Source of the DNA: Cupriavidus basilensis | GTDB lineage: Bacteria; Pseudomonadota; Gammaproteobacteria; Burkholderiales; Burkholderiaceae | DNA: 64,000 nucleotides | Direction of reading: 5' to 3' | Assembly: GCF_000832305.1 (NCBI RefSeq) | Contig: NZ_CP010537.1 | Location: 2,790,001 to 2,854,000, forward strand | Shown here: positions 44,743 to 55,029 of the stretch, piece after piece | Layout: each line of letters begins with the position of its first letter | Position numbering within the stretch: the first letter of the stretch is position 1 | Notes under the pieces: generated by a model | The model's database searches: none | Told to the model about the DNA's origin: nothing | The model's input: only the letters and a program-made list of their open reading frames with translations | Translations under genes and position numbers: made by a program

Positions 44743-46026
44743 TCAGGCTGCCAGGGCTTGCGCGCCAAGCTTTTCGCTGACGATGGCCGCCAGATATCCG
44801 GCATCGCGCGCAATGCCGGAGAATCGCCCGGAGCCCCAGGTGTGCAGCCACGGCAGCCCGAGGAGGTACAGGCCGTCCTGCGCCGTCACGCCGCGCACGT
44901 GGCCGGGATAGCCGCGCCCGTTGAAGACCGGCGCCTCCAGCCAGCTGAAATCCGGGCGAAAGCCGATGCACCAGACGATGGTGCCGATGCCCGCCTGCGC
45001 CAGGTCCAGCGCCCAACGCTCCTCGCCCGGCGACCATACCGGCGCGTACGTGCTGGCGGGCGGCGCGGCGATGCCGTGCTTGTCGATGTACTTGTCGATG
45101 CTGGCGTTGATGCGGTTGTAGGTGTCGTCCGCATCGTCGAGGTTGGCTTTCAGGTTCGGCGTGAAGCGCAGCTTGCCGTCATGGAAATCCTCCAGCGCGC
45201 CGAACAGCTCCATGCCTTCGGTGGCGAACTTGCGCAGGTCGATGTCGCGCCCGCCATCGCGGCCGGTCACATAGTGATTGGTGTTGTCGCGCACGCCCTC
45301 GCGCAGCGGATGCTCCTGCACCGCCATATCGTAGTACTGCATGTCGGCCAGCCAGTCCACGACGTCGCGGCCACGGTAAAAGCGCGCGCAGCGCGGCGCC
45401 TGGCCCACCGCCAGGAACACCTTGCGGCCCGCCAGGTGCAGGTCTTCGGCAATCTGCGCGCCGGACTGGCCGGAGCCCACCACCAGCACGCCGCCCTCCG
45501 GCAGGGCTTGCGGGCTGCGGTACTCGGCGGACTGGATCTGCCGGATGCCCGCCGGCAGGCGCTCGGCCATGCGCGGCACGATCGGGGTGTGATAGCCGCC
45601 CGAGGCCACCACCACCTGCCCGGCGGTGAAGTCGCCCTGCGAGGTGCAGACAAGGTAGCCGCCCTGCGCCAGCGGCTTTGCGCGCAGCACCTCGGTGTGC
45701 TCCAGCACCGGTGCGTTCACCATGCCGATAAAGCCGTCGAGGTAGGCGATGATCTCGTCCTTCTTCATGAAGCCGTGCGGGTCGTTGCCCTGGTAGGGAT
45801 AGCCGGGCAAGGCGCACTGCCAGTTCGGCGTGACCAGGCAGAAGGCATCCCAGCGCTGGCTGCGCCAGGTATGGGTGACGGTGTGCTTCTCGACAACGAG
45901 ATGATCGATGCCGGCCTGCTTGAGGTAGTAGCTCATGGACAGGCCGGCCTGGCCGCCACCGACGATGATGACGCTGTAGTGTTTGGGGGAGCCAGTGGCC
46001 TGGGTTTCGTTGAGGGATGTCGACAT
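44743..46026 (-). CDS. nitH: Nit1C flavin-dependent oxidoreductase (MSMEG_0569 family)
   Basis: 427 residues. FAD site VIIVGGGQAGLSMSYYLKQAG at the N-terminus, a second dinucleotide site VLVVGSGQSGAQIAEDLHLAG near residue 165, and the flavin-monooxygenase-like C-terminal WCIGFRPDFSWL and GLPWLHTWGSGRFSGIARDAGYLA. This is the flavoprotein invariably found in Nit1C nitrilase clusters; its reaction is unknown. It is the last gene of the cluster here, separated from nitG by 250 bp containing a REPIN-like element, so expression may be partly uncoupled. Confidence 0.9.
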   Translation of the reverse strand: MSTSLNETQATGSPKHYSVIIVGGGQAGLSMSYYLKQAGIDHLVVEKHTVTHTWRSQRWDAFCLVTPNWQCALPGYPYQGNDPHGFMKKDEIIAYLDGFIGMVNAPVLEHTEVLRAKPLAQGGYLVCTSQGDFTAGQVVVASGGYHTPIVPRMAERLPAGIRQIQSAEYRSPQALPEGGVLVVGSGQSGAQIAEDLHLAGRKVFLAVGQAPRCARFYRGRDVVDWLADMQYYDMAVQEHPLREGVRDNTNHYVTGRDGGRDIDLRKFATEGMELFGALEDFHDGKLRFTPNLKANLDDADDTYNRINASIDKYIDKHGIAAPPASTYAPVWSPGEERWALDLAQAGIGTIVWCIGFRPDFSWLEAPVFNGRGYPGHVRGVTAQDGLYLLGLPWLHTWGSGRFSGIARDAGYLAAIVSEKLGAQALAA

Positions 46027-46134
46027 GATGGGTCCTTCGTTGATTGCTGTGAGATGCGTTAAGGCTTTCAGAGGCGGGTTCTTCAGATGCCGGTCTTCGA
46101 ACTTCCCCGTGGGTTAATCCACCACCGGTTTGCT

Positions 46135-46257
46135 CCCCTCTCCCACGCAGTGGGAGAGGGGCCGGGGGAGAGGGTGGGCTCCTGCTCAGAGTGAGGGCCT
46201 GCGCCATTGCCACCGCCCGCCCTCTCCCCCGCCCCTCTCCCGCAAGCGGGAGAGGGG
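46135..46257. repeat. REPIN-like pair of inverted palindromes inside the Nit1C cluster
   Basis: Unit 1, 46135-46161, is CCCCTCTCCCAC-GCA-GTGGGAGAGGGG followed by CCGGGGGAGAGGG. Unit 2, 46232-46257, is CCCCTCTCCCGC-AA-GCGGGAGAGGGG preceded by CCCTCTCCCCCG. The two are mirror images with about 70 bp between them, the layout of a REP doublet. They can fold into very stable hairpins in the transcript between nitG and nitH. Confidence 0.8.
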
Positions 46258-46276
46258 AGACCGCAATTGGCTAAAC

Positions 46277-46564
46277 TTACCGGCCAAAACCAAGCACGCG
46301 CACCGTGGCGTGCGGCTGCGCGCAAAAACGCGCGGCGGTGGTCTCGATCTGTTCAAGCTGGTCCATGGCAGAGGAGCAGGCATAGCCATACTTCGCCCTG
46401 ACGCGCTCCGACGCGCTGCCCAGCGCCTGCCTGGCGATCGCCAGGAACGCGTCCAGCGTGTAGTCCTGCCCCGGGACAAAGAACTCGGTGACCACCGAAG
46501 ACGGGGAATAACAGGTGGCCTCGCTCTGGTCGGGCCAACGTATGCGGAAATGCGTGACTGGCAT
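46277..46564 (-). CDS. nitG: Nit1C small protein, nitrogen-starvation response (MSMEG_0570 family)
   Basis: 95 residues from MPVTHFRIRWPD, with AGGAG six bases before the ATG. It matches the short conserved protein of Nit1C clusters: an N-terminal beta-rich part with RWPDQSEATCYSPSSVVTEFF and a helix-rich DAFLAIARQALGSASERV. Function unknown. It follows the AIR-synthase-like gene after 9 bp. Confidence 0.85.
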   Translation of the reverse strand: MPVTHFRIRWPDQSEATCYSPSSVVTEFFVPGQDYTLDAFLAIARQALGSASERVRAKYGYACSSAMDQLEQIETTAARFCAQPHATVRVLGFGR

Positions 46565-46573
46565 GCAGGCTCC

Positions 46574-47598
<1,025 letters not shown>

Positions 47599-47602
<4 letters not shown>

Positions 47603-48144
47603 GTTCCGCTCCTGCCCAGCGTCGACAGGCCAATGCGCGGCGTCAGGCACGCCGGGTAGTAGTCCAGGTCCGCCTGCATCAGGTGGTGCGGGCGGCCAAG
47701 CAGCGTTTCCTCGGCCAGCACGTCCCAATGCAAGCGGCGGAACAGTGGCACGTTCTGGCTCTGCACATGGGCGAGGAACCGGGTGCAGCCCAACCCGTTC
47801 GCGCTGCTCACCGCCAGCCTGATCAGCGTCGCGCCGATCCTGCCCTGGCTACGGCATGCAGCGTGCACGGCCAGCCGGGAGCCAAGCCACACCCCGGGCT
47901 CGGCCTCGTGGATGCGCACGGTGCCGACCACCATCTCGGGTGCATGCGCCTCGCACTTCACCGCCACCAGCAGTTGCGCCACATCGTCAATCTCGTCGCG
48001 GTCGTCGCCAGCAAAGATGCCTTGCTCATGACAGAACACCGCCCGGCGCAGCGCCATGGCCTCGTCCGCCTCCCACTGCGCCCCGGCCCAGCGGATGCGG
48101 AACGTCGTGGCCGCAGGCACTTCCACACAGAGATCGTCGTTCAT
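47599..48144 (-). CDS. nitE: Nit1C GNAT family N-acetyltransferase (MSMEG_0567 family)
   Basis: 181 residues. GNAT core: ALRRAVFCHEQGIF, MVVGTVRIHEAEPGVWLGSRLAVH and acetyl-CoA loop SQGRIGATLIRLAV. Both ends overlap neighbours by four bases (ATGA), indicating tight coupling with the radical SAM and AIR-synthase-like genes. Part of the conserved Nit1C set; the acyl acceptor is not known. Confidence 0.88.
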
Positions 48145-49280
48145 GCCGCCACCTCTTCATACGAAGACAGCGAGGAGCAGGCGCCGCACTTGCCGCAGCC
48201 CGCCTTGATATCCGCCGAGCGCATGCCCGCCGCGCTGATCATCGCGCCGAGCGGCTTGAGGATGGCCTTCATGAAATCCGGCGGCGGCGCCGGATGGTCT
48301 TCCAGCGGCGTGCCGGTGATCGGCACGAACGGCACCACGAAGGGATAGACGCCTAGCTCGACCAGCTCCTTCGAGATCGACAGGATGGTCTCAACGCTGT
48401 CGCCAAGCCCGGCCAGGATATACGTGCTCACCTGCCCCCGGCCGAACACGGCAACCGCAGCCTTGAACGCCGCCATGTAGCGGCTGATCGGCACCGCTGC
48501 CTTGCCCGGCATGATCCGCTCGCGCAGGGCGGGCGTGACCACCTCCAGGTGCATGCCCAGCGTATCGATGCCCGAGGCCTTCATGCGCTCAAACCAGCGG
48601 TCGTCGTCCGGCGGCTCGCACTGCGCCTGGATGGGCAGGTCCACGGCCGCCTTGATGGCAAACGCGCTCTCGCAAAGTATGGCGGCGCCGCGGTCCGGCG
48701 TGGGCGGCGTGCCGGTGGTCAGCACCATATGCTTCACACCATCGAGCAGCACGGCGGCGCGCGCCACCTCAGCCAGTTGCTCCGGCGTCTTGCGCGCAAT
48801 GGTGCGCCCCGCCGCGAGCGATTGCCCGATCGCGCAGAACTTGCAGGTCTTGCGCCGGCTCTCATAGCGGATGCAGGTCTGCAGCACCGTGGTGGCCAGC
48901 ACATCCGCGCTGTGCAGCGTGGCGATGTGCGAGTACGGCACGCCCTCCATCGTCTGCAGCGCATAGAAGCGCGGCGCCTTCGGAAAACTGATGTTCGCAA
49001 TCGGGATGGCGCCACGCATCAGCGCGCTGGTGCCCTTGCCATCCGGCGACGACGCCACGTATGGCGAATGCCAGGCGGTGTTGGTATGCACCGGCACCAT
49101 GATGGTCACGCCATCCACGGTCACCGCCTTGTGGTCGGACGGGCCCGCGCCGCCGCGCCGGCTGGCGGCGCCCGCAGCCGGGTCCAGCAGGCGCAGCCCG
49201 ACCGATTGCAACTCGGTCCGAAGCTCAGTTACCGACAACCGGCTCAAGGTCAAGGCCGGCGTCATCTCGCTGGGGTTCAT
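48141..49280 (-). CDS. nitD: Nit1C radical SAM protein (MSMEG_0568 family)
   Basis: 379 residues from MNPSEMTP at 49280, overlapping the nitrilase gene by 56 bases. The probable cluster cysteines are in [14 protein letters not shown], giving CX9CX2C instead of the standard CX3CX2C. The rest of the barrel is recognisable ([44 protein letters not shown]). A C-terminal CGKCGAC may bind a second metal cluster. It presumably modifies the substrate released or used by the nitrilase; no reaction is known. Confidence 0.88.
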   Translation of the reverse strand: MNPSEMTPALTLSRLSVTELRTELQSVGLRLLDPAAGAASRRGGAGPSDHKAVTVDGVTIMVPVHTNTAWHSPYVASSPDGKGTSALMRGAIPIANISFPKAPRFYALQTMEGVPYSHIATLHSADVLATTVLQTCIRYESRRKTCKFCAIGQSLAAGRTIARKTPEQLAEVARAAVLLDGVKHMVLTTGTPPTPDRGAAILCESAFAIKAAVDLPIQAQCEPPDDDRWFERMKASGIDTLGMHLEVVTPALRERIMPGKAAVPISRYMAAFKAAVAVFGRGQVSTYILAGLGDSVETILSISKELVELGVYPFVVPFVPITGTPLEDHPAPPPDFMKAILKPLGAMISAAGMRSADIKAGCGKCGACSSLSSYEEVAA

Positions 49281-50247
49281 GGTGGGTGCTCCCGTGGTAG
49301 TTGGACAAGGCGGTGGCCATGGGCGATGCGGTCGCCGCCGGCCGGTCGTTGATGGCAAGGCTGAGCAATTCCGGCCGGGCGTAGTGCCCCACCGAATCCA
49401 TCATTCGCTTGCGCTTGGTGATGAGCGACATATCCAGGTCCGCGATCACCATGCCCTCGCCCTCGCGCAGTGGCGGTGCCAGGTGCTGGCCCTCCGGCGA
49501 CACGATGGCGGTGTTGCAGCCGCCGCGCAGCGCCTTTTGCAAGGCGGGGTCGGTGGTGACCGAGGCGATCTGCTCGTCGGTCAGCCAGCCGGTGGCGTTC
49601 ACCACGAAGCAGCCGGACTCCAGCGCGTGATGGCGGATGGTGACTTCGATCTGCTCGGCAAAGACGGGGCCCACCAGCGAGCCGGGAAACTGGCTGCAGT
49701 GGATTTCCTCGTGCTGGGTCATCAGCGCGTAGCGGGCCAGCGGGTTGTAGTGCTCCCAGCAAGCCAGCGCGCCCACGCGGCCGATGGCGGTATCGGCCAC
49801 CTTCAGGCCGGCCGCGTCGCCCTGGCCCCAGATCATCCGTTCATGGAACGTCGGCGTGATCTTGCGGCGCTTGAGCACCAGGCGGCCATCGGTATCGAAG
49901 ATGAGCTGCGTGTTGTAAAGACTGCCGTGGTCGCGCTCGTTGACGCCGAGCACCACCACCATGGCGTGCCGGCGCGCGCGCTCGGACACGGCATGGGTGA
50001 CGGGGCCGGGCACCACCACCGCCTGCTCGTACAGCCGCATGTGGTCGCTGCCGGATTGCACGGGCGGCCGCACGAAGGAGAAGTACGGGTAGTACGGCAG
50101 GAAGGTTTCCGGAAAGACGATCAGCTGCACGCCTTCCCGTGCGGCGCGGTCGATGGCCTCGCAGACTTTGCCAAGCGTGCCTTCGCCGTGCTCGAGGTCC
50201 GGAGAAATCTGGACCGCGGCCGCGCGCACAATGCGTTTCTGTGACAT
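49225..50247 (-). CDS. nitC: Nit1C nitrilase (Nit6803-type)
   Basis: 340 residues. Complete carbon-nitrogen hydrolase triad: E47 in [13 protein letters not shown]129 in [12 protein letters not shown] and nucleophile C163 in [11 protein letters not shown]. It follows the Synechocystis Nit6803 pattern, the defining enzyme of Nit1C clusters. It hydrolyses a nitrile to acid and ammonia; in Pseudomonas fluorescens the cluster is needed for growth on cyanide as nitrogen source. A ribosome binding site GAAAGGG lies between the ATG and an 8 bp repeat array. Confidence 0.95.
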   Translation of the reverse strand: MSQKRIVRAAAVQISPDLEHGEGTLGKVCEAIDRAAREGVQLIVFPETFLPYYPYFSFVRPPVQSGSDHMRLYEQAVVVPGPVTHAVSERARRHAMVVVLGVNERDHGSLYNTQLIFDTDGRLVLKRRKITPTFHERMIWGQGDAAGLKVADTAIGRVGALACWEHYNPLARYALMTQHEEIHCSQFPGSLVGPVFAEQIEVTIRHHALESGCFVVNATGWLTDEQIASVTTDPALQKALRGGCNTAIVSPEGQHLAPPLREGEGMVIADLDMSLITKRKRMMDSVGHYARPELLSLAINDRPAATASPMATALSNYHGSTHHEPQRDDAGLDLEPVVGN

Positions 50248-50270
50248 GGTGATGCCCGCCCTTTCTTTCA

Positions 50271-50334
50271 GCGTGAATGCGTTAAAGCGTGGATGCGTTA
50301 AAGCGTCAATGCGTTGAGCCGCTGAGCCGTTAAA
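50271..50334. repeat. 8 bp tandem array (GCGTTAAA/GCGTNAAT) between nitB and nitC
   Basis: Eight units in register: GCGTGAAT, GCGTTAAA, GCGTGGAT, GCGTTAAA, GCGTCAAT, GCGTTGAG, CCGCTGAG, CCGTTAAA, starting at 50271. The last unit overlaps the nitB stop codon; the first ends the array 23 bp upstream of the nitrilase ATG. Confidence 0.85.
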
Positions 50335-50812
50335 CCGTCCAGGTATCCAGGATCAGCGCGTTCTCCTTGCGGTGGATCAGCTTCAGGTCCAGCACATCGA
50401 GCGGGCTGATCGGGCGGATGCCTTCGATCAGCGATGCTTCGCCATGGCCATACAGCGCTTGCAGCGCAAAGCGGCAGGCGTAGACCTTGCCGCCCTCGTC
50501 CATAAACTTGGTGATCTGCTTGTTGAAGTTGAGATGGCCGGCGAAGGCTTCGTCGCCCAGCGTGGGAAAGCCGCGCTGCAGGCCCAGCGTCACGCCCGGG
50601 CCGTACAGCAGGATGGAGGTCTCGAAGCCCTTGCGTTGCAGGCGCGTGGCCTGCAGCAGGTTGACGAAGCCGATCGAGCCTTCGAAGGCCACGGTGTGGA
50701 AGGTGACCAGCGCCTTCTCGCCCGGTTCTGCCTTGACGTCCTCGAATACCTTCTCTTCGTAGTCGACCAGGAAGTCGCCTTTCTTGTGGGCCGGTTTGTT
50801 CACTGCGGGCAT
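50330..50812 (-). CDS. nitB: Nit1C nitrogen-starvation response protein (MSMEG_0572/Sll0783 family)
   Basis: 160 residues from MPAVNKPA at 50812, preceded by GGAGTGCAAC; an in-frame ATG four codons upstream lacks a good ribosome binding site. Family blocks: [44 protein letters not shown] and [19 protein letters not shown], which resemble the DsrE-like fold. Sll0783 in Synechocystis responds strongly to nitrogen starvation and affects polyhydroxybutyrate build-up. First gene of the minus-strand Nit1C operon. Confidence 0.9.
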   Translation of the reverse strand: MPAVNKPAHKKGDFLVDYEEKVFEDVKAEPGEKALVTFHTVAFEGSIGFVNLLQATRLQRKGFETSILLYGPGVTLGLQRGFPTLGDEAFAGHLNFNKQITKFMDEGGKVYACRFALQALYGHGEASLIEGIRPISPLDVLDLKLIHRKENALILDTWTV

Positions 50813-51229
50813 GTTGCACTCCATAAGGTTGGGGGATCTGTCGATCGATCGGCGCTGGGCCGACACCAAACCTTGAGCACGGGACATGCCATCTACCATG
50901 CCCGCCGATGCGATCAATGACCGATCAGGCAGCGAATCGCTCATTGATTGCATCGCTGATTTTCCGGATGGCGAAATGTGGGCGAAACGCTAGTGCCTTA
51001 GCCGCTACCGGCCTTTTGCGGCCATGCACTGCGGTGGACCGCGCCAGCCTGGGAAACACGCCCGGAAGCGGTGCAATGCCGCAATATCGCACCATCATTG
51101 CGCAAACAAAAATGCAATCAATCCAAGCGAAAAAAACGATCATTGTGGTAGCCTGAATCCTCGGCGAAAACCTCAGCGAAAGCCTCGACGAACGCCGCAT
51201 CCGACCACCGCGAACATCAGGAGCCCACC
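50813..51229. promoter_or_regulatory. Nit1C/MocR divergent control region with inverted repeat
   Basis: 417 bp without a gene. GCGATCAATGA (50910-50920) and TCATTGATTGC (50941-50951) form an 11 bp inverted repeat with one mismatch, centred near 50930. Related ATCATTG/CAATCAAT motifs recur at 51093, 51113 and 51137, upstream of the regulator. This is the likely binding region of the MocR-type regulator for both directions. A sigma-54 promoter, expected from the Pseudomonas cluster, was not found. Confidence 0.55.
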
Positions 51230-52621
51230 TTGCCCGGACTTGCCAGCCACTGGCTCAAACGCCTCGGCGAGAGCACCAAACCCGCTTACCTGATGATCCC
51301 CGACCTGATCGAGGAAGACCTGGCAAGCGGCCGCTTGCAAGCGCGCGACCGCCTGCCGGCGCTGCGCGACCTGGCCGAAGCGCTACGGCTCAACTACACC
51401 ACCGTGGCCCGCGCCTACGCGCAAGCCCGCAAGCGCGGGCTGATCGACGCCAAGGCCGGCAGCGGCACCTTTGTGCGCGGGCGCGCGCCCGCCCTGCCGC
51501 TGCGCGCGGGCACGGGTGCCGAAATGACCATGAACAACCCGCCCGAGCCGCCGACGCTCACCGTGAGGCTGCGCGAGTCGGCAGCGCGCCTGATGAGCAC
51601 GACGGATCCCTACGACCTGCTGCGCTACCAGGATTTCGGCGGCACGCCGGCGGATCGCGCCGTAGCGGTGGACTGGCTGAGGCGCTATGTGCCCGCCTGC
51701 CGCGCGGATACCGTGCTGATCTGCCCGGGGATTCACAGCGCCCTGGTGGCGCTGGTGTCGCTGCTGGCGCGGCCCGGGCAGACGATCTGCCTGGATACGC
51801 TGGCCTACCCCGGCATCAAGGCCATCGCCACGCAGCTCGGCGTGCAGCTGCAGGCCCTGCCCAGCGATGACGAAGGCCCCCTCGGGCCGGCCTTCGAAAC
51901 ACTCTGCAAGACGCAAAAGCCAAGCGCGCTGTACTGCAATCCCACGCTGCAGAACCCCAGCACCAGGACCATGCCCCAGGGACGGCGCGAAATCCTGGCC
52001 GATATCGCCCTGCGCTACAGCGTGCCGATCATCGAGGACGATGCCTACGGCATGCTGCCGCAGCGCACGCCGGATGCCATGGCCACGCTCGCGCCGGAAC
52101 TCACCTACTACGTCACCGGCCTGTCGAAATGCTTTGGCGCCGGATTGCGCATTGCCTTTATCCACGGCCCCACCGCGCGCCAGACCCAGCGGCTGGCCGG
52201 CACCCTGCGCGCCACCACGGTGATGGCAAGCCCGTTCAATACGCTGCTGGCCACATCGTGGATCAAGGACGGCACGGCCGAAGACATGCTCAAGGCCATC
52301 CGCGCCGAGTGCGTGGCCCGCCAGCTCTTGGCCCGCGACGTGCTGGCGGGGCGGCCATACGACGCCGACCCGGAAGGCTTCCATCTCTGGCTGCCGGTTC
52401 CCCCGGACAGCGGCTGGCGCCCTTCCGAGCTGGCGCTGCATCTGCGCTCGCGCGGCATCGGCGTGGTATCGAGCGCGGCGTTCGCCACCGATGGCAATCC
52501 CCCGGATGCGATCCGGATCTGCCTGGGCGGTCCGGGCGAGCGCGACGAGGTAGAGGAATCGCTGCAGATCGTGGCGGATACGCTGGACGATCCGCATCAC
52601 CTGCATTCGGCCATGCTGTAG
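51230..52621 (+). CDS. MocR-type (GntR plus aminotransferase) transcriptional regulator
   Basis: 463 residues from a TTG start at 51230 with AGGAG six bases upstream. N-terminal GntR winged HTH (about 20-88: LPALRDLAEALRLNYTTVARAYAQARKRGLI), then a fold-type I aminotransferase domain with the PLP aspartate in IIEDDAYG, the PLP lysine in TGLSKCFGAGLR and substrate arginine region RICLGG. MocR regulators sense amino-compound/PLP adducts. It diverges from the seven-gene Nit1C operon, taking the place of the sigma-54-type activator described for the Pseudomonas cluster, so it is probably the cluster regulator. Confidence 0.87.
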   Translation: MPGLASHWLKRLGESTKPAYLMIPDLIEEDLASGRLQARDRLPALRDLAEALRLNYTTVARAYAQARKRGLIDAKAGSGTFVRGRAPALPLRAGTGAEMTMNNPPEPPTLTVRLRESAARLMSTTDPYDLLRYQDFGGTPADRAVAVDWLRRYVPACRADTVLICPGIHSALVALVSLLARPGQTICLDTLAYPGIKAIATQLGVQLQALPSDDEGPLGPAFETLCKTQKPSALYCNPTLQNPSTRTMPQGRREILADIALRYSVPIIEDDAYGMLPQRTPDAMATLAPELTYYVTGLSKCFGAGLRIAFIHGPTARQTQRLAGTLRATTVMASPFNTLLATSWIKDGTAEDMLKAIRAECVARQLLARDVLAGRPYDADPEGFHLWLPVPPDSGWRPSELALHLRSRGIGVVSSAAFATDGNPPDAIRICLGGPGERDEVEESLQIVADTLDDPHHLHSAML

Positions 52622-52814
52622 CGGGCCATTGCGCCTTCGCCCTGCCCGCGAAAGGCCAGAAGCTATTGCGCGCCCCCCCTGCAACCCCCTATAAAATGCC
52701 GCCTGCTGCGCCCGGCGGGCGCTTCCAAACCATAAGTAAAAGAAAAGTGCACCTCGACACCGTCGAGACGTGTGCAAGCGGATAACTACGTTTGGGAAAT
52801 CAAGGGAAATCAAG

Positions 52815-54161
52815 ATGCAAACAAAAATGCGGGCTCTCTATCTGTCCATGGCCGCGGCCTCGCTGCTGAACGCATGCGGTGGCAGCGGCGGCGATACCGT
52901 GCAATCGTCCGGCAACGCGCCGGTCACGGTGGCACCAGCAGCCTCGATCTCCGGCGTTGCCGCCACCGGCGCGCCCATTGCCAACGCCACCGTGGAACTG
53001 AAATGCGTGGCCGGCACGGCCTCCGTCACCACCTCGGCCACCGGCGCCTGGTCGGTCACCACCGCCGGCCTGGTGCTGCCGTGCGCGGCGCGCGTGACCG
53101 GCCCGAACGGCGTGCTGCACACGCTGATCCTCGGCCCCGGCGTGACCAACATCACGCCGATCACCGAACTGGTGGTGGCCAGCGCCACCGAAAACCCCGA
53201 CACCGAAGCCTTCTTCAACACGTTCTCCGCCACCTCGGCCGGCGCCGCAAGCAACCGCCTGCCCACTGCCCTGACTTTGACCAGACAGCGCCTGGCCAAC
53301 CTGGGCGTGACGGTGGACACGCTGAACCTGCTCAACCAGGTGTTCCAGCCGCAAGCCGGCGACGCCTATGACGACAAGCTCGAAGCGCTGATCGTGCGCC
53401 TGAAGGCCAACAACGCCACGCTGGTCACGGTGGCGCAGGAACTGGCCAGGGGCGATGTGGGCCCGGCAGGGGCAACAGGCGCGACCGGCGCCACGGGTGC
53501 GGCAGGTCCCACCGGGGCTACCGGCGCGATGGGGGCCACCGGAGCCACCGGGGCCACGGGAGCTACAGGGGCAGCCGGCGCGCAGGGCCCGCAAGGTGCC
53601 GACGGGAGCAATGGCGCCACTGGCGCCACCGGAGCGACCGGAGCCACTGGCGCCACCGGTGCGCAAGGCGTGACGGGGCCGACGGGCGCGACTGGCGCGA
53701 CCGGGGCCACTGGCATGCAAGGCCCGACGGGAGCCACCGGCGCCCAAGGCGCTACGGGTGCCACTGGCCTGACGGGCGCTACCGGCGCCACCGGTGCCCA
53801 AGGCGTAACGGGGTCCACGGGAGCAACAGGGGCCACGGGGGCAACTGGCGCTACCGGCGCCACAGGTCCCATCAACCCGGGTCTGGGTGGATTTAATGCC
53901 GGAACCGCCGGCGATGGCACCGGCGGTGCCGACTGCACGATAGGGAGCGTATGGCTAACCGCCGCAACTTACGGAAACGGCATGGCGGCCGATGGCCGGC
54001 TGCTGCCCATCGTGCAATACACCGCGCTGTTCTCGCTGCTGGGGACTAACTTCGGCGGCGACGGCCGGACCACGTTCGCGTTGCCGAATCTCGCGTCCGT
54101 CACACCAAACGGCCTGACTTACATGATCTGCGTGAACGGTCTTTTCCCCTCCCGGAGCTAA
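52815..54161 (+). CDS. Collagen-like lipoprotein with phage tail-collar domain
   Basis: 448 residues from MQTKMRAL. A signal peptide ends in lipobox LLNAC, followed by GGSGG, so it is a lipoprotein. Residues ~45-210 form a beta-rich domain ([21 protein letters not shown]) similar in start to that of the 569-residue lipoprotein at 57754. Residues ~215-354 are about 45 Gly-X-Y triplets, mostly GAT with GPT, GAQ and GPQ. The C-terminus (~376-448) is a phage tail-collar domain: [24 protein letters not shown] and [13 protein letters not shown]. It is probably a trimeric surface stalk with an adhesive tip. The collagen region is highly repetitive DNA (53456-53876), prone to length change. Confidence 0.88.
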   Translation: MQTKMRALYLSMAAASLLNACGGSGGDTVQSSGNAPVTVAPAASISGVAATGAPIANATVELKCVAGTASVTTSATGAWSVTTAGLVLPCAARVTGPNGVLHTLILGPGVTNITPITELVVASATENPDTEAFFNTFSATSAGAASNRLPTALTLTRQRLANLGVTVDTLNLLNQVFQPQAGDAYDDKLEALIVRLKANNATLVTVAQELARGDVGPAGATGATGATGAAGPTGATGAMGATGATGATGATGAAGAQGPQGADGSNGATGATGATGATGATGAQGVTGPTGATGATGATGMQGPTGATGAQGATGATGLTGATGATGAQGVTGSTGATGATGATGATGATGPINPGLGGFNAGTAGDGTGGADCTIGSVWLTAATYGNGMAADGRLLPIVQYTALFSLLGTNFGGDGRTTFALPNLASVTPNGLTYMICVNGLFPSRS

Positions 54162-54256
54162 GCAGCCAGAGGCCGGGGACACAAGAAGCCGGCCTCCTTG
54201 CCGCTCAAGCCTGGCGCGTAGAACGCCATCCGAGCCGATCATGGCGGCCTGCCAGC

Positions 54257-54829
54257 CTAACGCCAGCCAATCACCGACTCGGCGCCGTGGCAGCTGGCGT
54301 AGTTGTCGCATCCGGCGCAAGCCGGTTCGGGACACGGGTGCAGGTCCAGCCGCCGGCATAGCGCGTGGTAGAAGAACTTCTTCCACTTCATGTCCGTGGT
54401 GTTGGCCGCGTAGAGCGCGGGGAAATACGCCTGCAGCAGGCGCGACACGTCATGCCGGCCCGACAGGCCCATGTCGTGCCAGAGATGGGAGCCGCCAAAG
54501 CACCCGCTGGCCAGCGCGTGGGCGGCCCAGCGCGTTTCTGGGCGAGCGGGATCGCCCGATGCGATCAGCATCTGTACCAGATCGGGAAACTCGCAAGGCA
54601 ACGCGGCGGCATCGACCGGTGCCGACTCCGGCGCCCACCCCGCCGCCCTGGCACCCGGAAAACAGTGGTCCAGCATCTGCCAGAACTCGGGCTCAGCAAG
54701 CCCGAGCCACTGCGCGAACCTGGGCAGCCTGGCAGCGTTGGCGCTTTCCAGCACGCCCGCCAGGGCGCGGCAGGCCGGCTCGCCGGGGGAGAGCGAAAAC
54801 GCATCGAGGATCAGCAACGACTGGTTCAC
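54257..54829 (-). CDS. nifQ: NifQ-like molybdenum protein
   Basis: 190 residues from a GTG at 54829 (no ATG gives a sensible length; start uncertain). The C-terminus has the exact NifQ metal motif C-x4-C-x2-C-x5-C in CPEPACAGCDNYASC, preceded by the family block WKKFFYHALCRRLDLHPC. The middle helical part also fits (FPDLVQMLIAS, HALASGCFGGSHLWHDMGL). NifQ carries an Fe-S cluster and passes molybdenum to FeMo-cofactor synthesis. No other nif gene is in the window; the neighbours are surface and signalling genes, so it is an orphan here. It may serve nitrogenase genes elsewhere or another molybdenum process. Confidence 0.8.
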   Translation of the reverse strand: MNQSLLILDAFSLSPGEPACRALAGVLESANAARLPRFAQWLGLAEPEFWQMLDHCFPGARAAGWAPESAPVDAAALPCEFPDLVQMLIASGDPARPETRWAAHALASGCFGGSHLWHDMGLSGRHDVSRLLQAYFPALYAANTTDMKWKKFFYHALCRRLDLHPCPEPACAGCDNYASCHGAESVIGWR

Positions 54830-55029
54830 TGGCAATGCCTTGTGGAGCCGGGCCGGCAACAAAGAAGGGAGAATGCCCTGATAGCGAAATATATCGATGT
54901 ATATAACGGTAGTCAAACGCAGGCCGCAGCAGGCCGAGGCAGGCCAACTCCATCCCCGCCAAGGGATAGCTAGCTGCGGCACCCCTGGGCAAGGCGGCGC
55001 AAACCGCCCCCGCCGCGCGGGCACATAGC

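Noticed and set aside
50813..51229. Sigma-54 promoter for the Nit1C operon
   Set aside because: Looked for TGGCAC-N5-TTGC on the minus strand; only a poor TGGCGCGGTCCACCGC-like match was found and no sigma-54 activator gene is nearby.
53366..53938. Minus-strand frame coding a proline/valine/alanine repeat protein
   Set aside because: It is the complement of the Gly-Ala-Thr collagen repeat; the plus strand has a lipobox, a real start and a recognisable C-terminal domain.
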